A stretch of DNA of 35,518 nucleotides, taken from Bacteroidales bacterium (GTDB lineage Bacteria > Bacteroidota > Bacteroidia > Bacteroidales > UBA932). Numbering within the stretch: position 1 is the first letter of the stretch; each line of letters begins with the position of its first letter. Positions 32,728 to 35,518 of the stretch are shown piece by piece. The notes under the pieces are model-generated. The model was not told the DNA's origin, did no database searches, and worked only from the letters and a program-made list of their open reading frames with translations. Where the stretch lies: assembly GCA_012798805.1 (NCBI GenBank), contig JAAZMM010000019.1:66771-102288 (forward strand). The letters run 5' to 3'. A program made the position numbers and the translations under genes.

Positions 32728-33933
32728 TCAAATCTTCAACTTTAATCCTATTTTTCCCAAAATCCATGTCAAAAAGAGGCAGAGGAGTGAAAAGCAGATG
32801 CAATTGATGATACCCACTACTCCATCATTCATCCACGCAGGGGTTGAAAAGCCGAAGATGGTCATAAGGCTGTAGAGGAGATGGGGCATCAGATAACAAG
32901 TTAGGGTAGCTGTACCGGCAGGCTTGAGGAAGCTGAGCCATCCTGCCTTCCCTATCGATACGAGCCAACTCAGGAGAGCGTACATCCCCACTGCAATGGC
33001 CGAGGAGACGAGTACCCAAGGGAGGGAGCCACCGATCTTATCGAAAATCCACCACTGGCGGGTAAGCCAGGTAGCAAGTAAGAGTACGATTACCGCACCC
33101 ACGGCAGCCAAAGCCTTTGTAGATACTTTCTTCCGATCCAATTTCATTGAAATAACCGAGAGCATCACTCCACTCATCGTCAAGAGCTGAGTGTGGCCGT
33201 TACCTATATGAAGTGCGTTGGCAAAGTCCCCCAGGAAGTTGATTTTAGGCAGCCCGAAGAGCAATCCGCTCTCTGAGGTTGAAATTCCCTCGCGAAGAGG
33301 AGTAAGAAGAATATTTATAAGTAACAGGGCAACCCAGACTCCCAATATATATTTCAATCGCGCCCGGGTAAAAAGGTAAGTTACAGCACAAAAGAGGTAA
33401 CTCCAGCCTATCAGACCAAGAATACCCCACCAGCGGGCACTCAGGTAGCCACCTGCTTTATCTTTGAAGATAAGTGCAAGGAATATCAACAGCGCCGCTC
33501 CCGCAACCTCAAGCCATTTGTTCGATTTATAGTTCCAGATAAGAAAAAATGCCACCAGCAGTAAAAGTTTGTAAACAGTATTTGGCAAGAGTGCATCAGG
33601 CGACATTCCGCTCTCTGTATTTACCAAAAAAACTCCCATCACTATCAATGCCAGTGATCTGGTTAAAATGTGTCCCAATGTGCTAATGGTGTTATTTCCC
33701 TTGGCATAACGCCTTTCAAGCGCATAAGGAATTGACATTCCCACTACAAAAAGAAAACAAGGGAAAACTATATCAGATAGGCCCAGAAAGTCCTCTCCTA
33801 CCGCAGCATGTCCAAGCCAGCGAGGGTAAGAGGTTATGCGCCACAGGTCGTTTACAAAGACCATCAGCACCATAACCATAGCCCTGAGAAGATCTATAGC
33901 ATGATTGCGCCGTGAGAAATATTGTTGCTCCAT
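32728..33933 (-). CDS. DUF5009/HGSNAT-like membrane acyltransferase
   Basis: The start at 33933 gives a 401-residue protein beginning MEQQYFSRRNHAIDLLRAM, with a GAGGTG ribosome site 7 bp upstream. The open frame reaches 33987, but this extra part overlaps a tRNA terminator and is unlikely to be translated. It has about ten or more membrane segments and the family pattern AIDLLRAM...MVFVNDLW near the N-terminus, with GLSDIVFPCFLFVVGMSIPYALERR next. This resembles the heparan-alpha-glucosaminide N-acetyltransferase (HGSNAT) family, which moves acetyl groups across a membrane to sugars. The acceptor here is unknown; exported glycan or peptidoglycan sugars are possible. Confidence 0.82.
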   Translation of the reverse strand: MEQQYFSRRNHAIDLLRAMVMVLMVFVNDLWRITSYPRWLGHAAVGEDFLGLSDIVFPCFLFVVGMSIPYALERRYAKGNNTISTLGHILTRSLALIVMGVFLVNTESGMSPDALLPNTVYKLLLLVAFFLIWNYKSNKWLEVAGAALLIFLALIFKDKAGGYLSARWWGILGLIGWSYLFCAVTYLFTRARLKYILGVWVALLLINILLTPLREGISTSESGLLFGLPKINFLGDFANALHIGNGHTQLLTMSGVMLSVISMKLDRKKVSTKALAAVGAVIVLLLATWLTRQWWIFDKIGGSLPWVLVSSAIAVGMYALLSWLVSIGKAGWLSFLKPAGTATLTCYLMPHLLYSLMTIFGFSTPAWMNDGVVGIINCICFSLLCLFLTWILGKIGLKLKI

Positions 33934-33959
33934 AAAAATGCACCTCAAAATTATAGAGT

Positions 33960-33987
33960 CAAAGATACAAAAAAAAGGGATGGCCAA
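33960..33987 (-). promoter_or_regulatory. Acyltransferase promoter inside the tRNA terminator
   Basis: On the minus strand, TATCTTTG (33967-33960) is a full -7 match, 26 bp before the ATG at 33933. The nearest TTG (33987-33985) lies at the edge of the loop of the tRNA terminator hairpin, 17 bp upstream, a little closer than the usual 19. Confidence 0.5.
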
Positions 33988-33998
33988 GATGCCATCCC
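33969..33998 (-). terminator. Intrinsic terminator of the tRNA-Glu gene
   Basis: GGGATGGC and GCCATCCC form a perfect 8-bp stem with a 6-nt loop, followed on the minus strand by eight T. It starts 6 bp after the tRNA end. Confidence 0.88.
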
Positions 33999-34004
33999 CT
34001 GATG

Positions 34005-34077
34005 TAGCCCCAACGAGATTCGAACTCGTGTTTCAACCTTGAGAGAGTTGCGACCTAACCAACTAGTCGATAGGGCC
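34005..34077 (-). tRNA. tRNA-Glu, anticodon CUC
   Basis: The 73-nt sequence folds into a full cloverleaf: acceptor stem GGCCCTA with TGGGGCT (G1-U72 and U6-G67 wobble pairs, as in some other tRNA-Glu), D stem GACT/GGTC, anticodon stem CAACT/GGTTG with loop CTCTCAA (anticodon CTC), a 4-nt variable loop, and T arm ACGAG-TTCGAAT-CTCGT. The CCA end is not encoded, so it must be added after transcription. It has its own promoter and terminator. CUC reads only GAG, so a UUC tRNA-Glu should exist elsewhere. Confidence 0.93.
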
Positions 34078-34092
34078 ATTTGATACGGACTG

Positions 34093-34122
34093 CAAAGATA
34101 GTTTTATTTTTGAAAATTCCAA
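34093..34122 (-). promoter_or_regulatory. tRNA-Glu promoter
   Basis: On the minus strand, TTG (34122-34120) is followed after exactly 19 bp by TATCTTTG (34100-34093), then 15 bp to the first base of the tRNA. Both boxes match the Bacteroidota pattern in full. Confidence 0.8.
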
Positions 34123-34143
34123 TAATTCCTTCTCTTTAAATGA

Positions 34144-34175
34144 ATTTAGGGGCAACCTGATGGCCGCCCCTAAAT
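34144..34175 (-). terminator. Hairpin downstream of nqrF, probable end of the nqr operon
   Basis: ATTTAGGGGC and GCCCCTAAAT form a perfect 10-bp stem around a 12-nt loop, 27 bp after the nqrF stop. No strong T run follows, so it may be a terminator of lower efficiency or an mRNA 3'-end stabiliser. Confidence 0.55.
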
Positions 34176-34202
34176 AGTTCACTTATTTGGATTGTCCGGT
34201 CA

Positions 34203-35465
34203 TCAACCGCCAAAGTCGTCATAAAGGATAGACTCAGGCTCAACTCCCAGGCTATCGAGAAGGCCATTGACCGACTTTACCATCATTGGAGGGCCGCACA
34301 TGAAGTAGAGAATATCTTCCGGAGCTTCGTGATCCTTGAGATAGGTCTCATTTAGTACACTGTGGACAAATCCCGGAGTATATGCTACTCCTGCAGCATC
34401 TGCCTCCGGGTCGGGACGGTCGAGGGCAAGATGGAACTTGAAATTGGGGAACTCTTTTTCGAGGGCCTTGTAGTCCTCGAGATAGAAAGCTTCTTTCAGG
34501 CTGCGTGCACCGTAGAAGAAATTAACCTTACGGGTGGTCTTCTCAGTTTTGAACAGATGCATGATGTGACTGCGCATAGGAGCCATACCTGCACCACCAC
34601 CTATAAACAGGAACTCCTGATCAGCCGGAGCATCATCGGGAACGAAGAATTCGCCGTAAGGGCCCGAAACCATCACCTTATCACCGGGTTTGAGTGAGAA
34701 AATGTAAGAAGAGCAAACACCCGGATTGACATCTTCAAACTTACCCGTCTCACGGTTGAAAGGAGGAGTAGCAATACGCACATTAAGTTTGATGATATTG
34801 CCCTCTGCAGGATAGGTAGCCATTGAATAGGCCCTCAGAGTCTCCTCTTTGTTGACCATCTTAAGGTCAAACATTCCCATCTTTTCCCAATCTTCGCGAT
34901 ATTTTGCATCAATATCAAAATCACTGTAGTTAATCGTCATATCGGGCACATCCACTTGGATATAACCACCGGAACGGAAATTGAGATCCTCCCCTTCGGG
35001 AAGTTTGACGCAAAATTCCTTTATAAATGTGGCTACGTTGTCATTGGAAACAACCTCGCACTCCCACTTCTTGACACTCAGGGTGGACTCGGGAACGACA
35101 ATCTTGAGATTCTCCTTAACCCTTACCTGACAGCCGAGACGCCAATTGTTCAATATCTGCTTACGGGTAAAGAAACCCACTTCAGTAGGAAGGATAGCAC
35201 CGCCTCCCTCAAGTACCTGACACTTACACTCTCCACAGGTACCTTTTGCACCACAAGCGGAAGGAAGAAATATTTTCTCATTGGCAAGGGTTGCAAGGAG
35301 TGAACTACCCTGAGGAACGGAGATCTCTTTACTGCCGTCATTTATATTGATTATGACATTGCCCGAAGGTGTAACCTTGGCCTTAATGTAGAGCAACAAA
35401 ATTACCAGCGGCACGATAAGTGCCAAAGAGGCAATGATAGAAACAATTAATACATTTACAATCAT
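34203..35465 (-). CDS. nqrF: Na+-translocating NADH:quinone reductase subunit F
   Basis: NqrF is the entry subunit that takes electrons from NADH and passes them through FAD and a [2Fe-2S] cluster into the Na+ pump. The 420-residue protein has one N-terminal membrane helix (3-27), a ferredoxin domain with Cys71, Cys77, Cys80 and Cys112, an FAD-binding domain with RAYSMATYP, and an NADH-binding domain with GGGAGMAPMRSH and the C-terminal CGPPMM. It starts 12 bp after nqrE, behind a good ribosome site, and is the last nqr gene as usual. Confidence 0.97.
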   Translation of the reverse strand: MIVNVLIVSIIASLALIVPLVILLLYIKAKVTPSGNVIININDGSKEISVPQGSSLLATLANEKIFLPSACGAKGTCGECKCQVLEGGGAILPTEVGFFTRKQILNNWRLGCQVRVKENLKIVVPESTLSVKKWECEVVSNDNVATFIKEFCVKLPEGEDLNFRSGGYIQVDVPDMTINYSDFDIDAKYREDWEKMGMFDLKMVNKEETLRAYSMATYPAEGNIIKLNVRIATPPFNRETGKFEDVNPGVCSSYIFSLKPGDKVMVSGPYGEFFVPDDAPADQEFLFIGGGAGMAPMRSHIMHLFKTEKTTRKVNFFYGARSLKEAFYLEDYKALEKEFPNFKFHLALDRPDPEADAAGVAYTPGFVHSVLNETYLKDHEAPEDILYFMCGPPMMVKSVNGLLDSLGVEPESILYDDFGG

Positions 35466-35470
35466 ATTGG

Positions 35471-35479
35471 CTTCCTCCT
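35471..35479 (-). promoter_or_regulatory. Strong Shine-Dalgarno site of nqrF
   Basis: AGGAGGAAG on the minus strand lies 5 bp before the nqrF ATG and overlaps the nqrE stop codon. Most genes in this window lack such a site, so it is unusual here and sets the nqrF start. Confidence 0.75.
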
Positions 35480-35518
35480 ATAAGTTTATACCCATAAAAC
35501 TCATGAATGCTATACCCA
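35478..35518 (-). CDS. nqrE: C-terminal end of Na+-NQR subunit E
   Basis: The minus strand reads GIAFMSFMGINL followed by TAG at 35480-35478. This hydrophobic tail and the position directly upstream of nqrF fit NqrE, an inner-membrane subunit of the same pump. Only the last 12 complete residues are in the window, so the name depends mainly on the conserved nqrABCDEF gene order. Confidence 0.75.
   Translation of the reverse strand, partial: GIAFMSFMGINL

Noticed and set aside
33934-33987. 18-residue N-terminal extension of the acyltransferase
   Set aside because: It overlaps the tRNA terminator and the likely promoter. The Met at 33933 has a GAGGTG site upstream.

Overview
The window comes from the chromosome of an anaerobic, carbohydrate-degrading member of the Bacteroidota, probably Bacteroidales. 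Upstream regions match the Bacteroidota sigma factor pattern TTG-N19-TAnnTTTG, most start codons lack a Shine-Dalgarno sequence, many secreted enzymes are predicted lipoproteins, and the gene set includes Na+-NQR, the futalosine menaquinone route and a desulfoferrodoxin-type superoxide reductase. No transposase, integrase, phage gene or CRISPR array was seen. The species cannot be named from this sequence alone.

Layout from left to right. Positions 1-1101 hold the end of a possible outer-membrane protein and a lytic transglycosylase. Positions 1102-1421 are a non-coding stretch between convergent genes, filled with tandem repeats (7 bp x6, 14 bp x2, about 39 bp x3). Positions 1422-9186 are one minus-strand operon with a near-perfect promoter: aspartate/glutamate racemase, GH53 endo-galactanase, GH2 beta-galactosidase, galactokinase, aldose 1-epimerase and a LolC/FtsX-type permease. 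It can cut beta-1,4-galactan to galactose and phosphorylate it, but it has no SusC/SusD pair, no sugar transporter and no galT/galE here. Next come a divergent lipoprotein serpin, an aquaporin, then rnhA and pdxA, and, divergently, recG and nfo.

Positions 15886-21174 carry yicC, a tricorn-like protease and mqnC on the minus strand. Its divergent neighbour is glnS, and the two promoters interlock. Positions 22917-29884 look like a seven-gene minus-strand operon: amino-sugar kinase, murQ, recR, a sodium:solute symporter, mqnA, corA and a GH5 mannanase-like lipoprotein. The kinase/murQ/symporter set suggests recovery of N-acetylmuramic acid from peptidoglycan. Positions 29954-31848 hold two half-size chromate transporter genes and a rhamnulose-1-phosphate aldolase homologue.

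Positions 31986-32723 are a compact oxygen-defence unit: a Fur/PerR-like palindrome on the -33 element, a promoter, a small ferredoxin, superoxide reductase and a strong terminator. The right end has a DUF5009-type acyltransferase whose promoter lies inside the terminator of an upstream tRNA-Glu(CUC), followed by nqrF and the end of nqrE. The most interesting items are the superoxide reductase/ferredoxin unit with its overlapping palindromes, the serpin, the muramate salvage operon, the racemase-led galactan operon bracketed by related repeats, and the terminator/promoter overlap after the tRNA. No wholly novel multi-gene defence or mobile system was found.
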